Assembly (NCBI RefSeq): GCF_000143415.4
Contig: NW_003314273.1
Span: forward strand, 327,103 to 370,694
Direction: 5' to 3'
Length of the DNA: 43,592 nucleotides
Source of the DNA: Selaginella moellendorffii
Lineage: Eukaryota > Streptophyta > Lycopodiopsida > Selaginellales > Selaginellaceae
Made by a program: the position numbers and the translations under genes. Positions 43,290 to 43,592 of this stretch are shown here, one piece after another. The stretch's first letter is position 1, and the number at the start of each line of letters is the position of its first letter. The notes beneath the pieces were generated by a model. That model saw only the letters and a program-made list of their open reading frames with translations. It made no database searches and was not told the origin of the DNA.

Positions 43290-43592
43290 ATGGCGCAGGA
43301 GATTGTGGAGGTCGTGACGGAGGCTGTGCCAGTTCAAGAGCAGGTCACGGTGAATGGCGAGCTCTGCCGCTCCAAGGAAGATCAAGAGCCGGTCAAGAAC
43401 GACGTCTACACGGCGGCGGCTTACGGCGATCTGGACAAGCTGCGGCGCCTGGTAGAACAGGATGGATGCTCCGTCTCGGCGCCCGATCACGGCGGATATT
43501 TCGCTCTACAGTGGAGCGCTCTCAACAATCGCGTCGCGGCTGCTCAATATCTCATCGAGGTGAGTGGAGATTTCGCCTGTAATCGCTCGATC
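43290..43592 (+). CDS. TIP1: TIP1-like ankyrin-repeat DHHC protein S-acyltransferase, first exon (partial)
   Basis: Plant TIP1 attaches palmitate to cysteines of membrane-associated proteins and controls cell expansion and tip growth. Only exon 1 (43290-43559, 90 codons) is inside the window. It is followed by a GTGAGT donor. After an acidic start ([14 protein letters not shown]) it reads [20 protein letters not shown] and [20 protein letters not shown], the first ankyrin repeats, nearly the same as in Arabidopsis TIP1. The DHHC catalytic domain must lie downstream, outside the window, so enzyme identity rests on these repeats alone. Confidence 0.85.
   Translation, partial: MAQEIVEVVTEAVPVQEQVTVNGELCRSKEDQEPVKNDVYTAAAYGDLDKLRRLVEQDGCSVSAPDHGGYFALQWSALNNRVAAAQYLIEVSGDFACNRSI

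Overview
This window looks like nuclear DNA from a land plant, most probably a lycophyte of the Selaginella type. The basis is many short GT-AG introns (about 45-70 bp), GC-rich exons, a plant Dicer-like gene, a germin-like gene, a plant-type U1 snRNA gene, a TIP1-like ankyrin protein, and compact genes beside a decayed LTR-retrotransposon block. The species is an inference; no marker in the sequence proves it.

Region 1 (1 to about 17.5 kb) is a nested cluster of one LTR-retrotransposon family with no recognisable gag or pol. LTRs begin TGTGAGACACAAAATCCC and end about TTAGTCTCTTACA. A primer-binding site resembling the complement of initiator tRNA-Met (TGGTATCGGAG) lies three bases beyond the LTR. 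Two solo LTRs with exact 5-bp target duplications (GTGCT and AAGAG) sit inside older, oppositely oriented LTRs of the same family. Every LTR carries a 6/12-bp minisatellite that differs in length between copies. Smaller events include a TRIM-like insertion, an internal-domain fragment inside an LTR, and a local tandem duplication.

Region 2 (18.1-28.3 kb) has three minus-strand genes: a 29-exon Dicer-like RNase III (interrupted by a 100-N assembly gap), a mitochondrial enoyl reductase only 123 bp upstream of it, and a UDP-arabinopyranose mutase (reversibly glycosylated polypeptide).

Region 3 (28.9-39.4 kb) is gene-dense: an ER DnaJ (DNAJC25-like), an A20/AN1 stress-associated protein, eIF4A-III, a TPR protein, a ZNF511-like zinc-finger protein, tRNA-Val(UAC), a Yippee protein and an AVT6-type amino-acid transporter. 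Most exon phases were checked by hand and close without a shift.

Region 4 (39.4 kb to the end) has tRNA-Lys(CUU), a U1 snRNA gene with its own promoter, a truncated germin pseudogene next to an intact germin-like gene, an unrecognised ORF, a frameshifted F-box gene, and the first exon of a TIP1-like ankyrin/DHHC S-acyltransferase.

The genes are mostly unrelated housekeeping genes. Functional links are limited: the Dicer-like protein (small-RNA silencing) lies beside inverted retrotransposon LTRs that could make double-stranded RNA, and U1 and eIF4A-III both act in mRNA processing. I did not find a clearly new biological system. The most unusual items are the inverted, minisatellite-bearing LTR nest and three tandemly duplicated mini-exons between the two dsRNA-binding domains of the Dicer-like gene.
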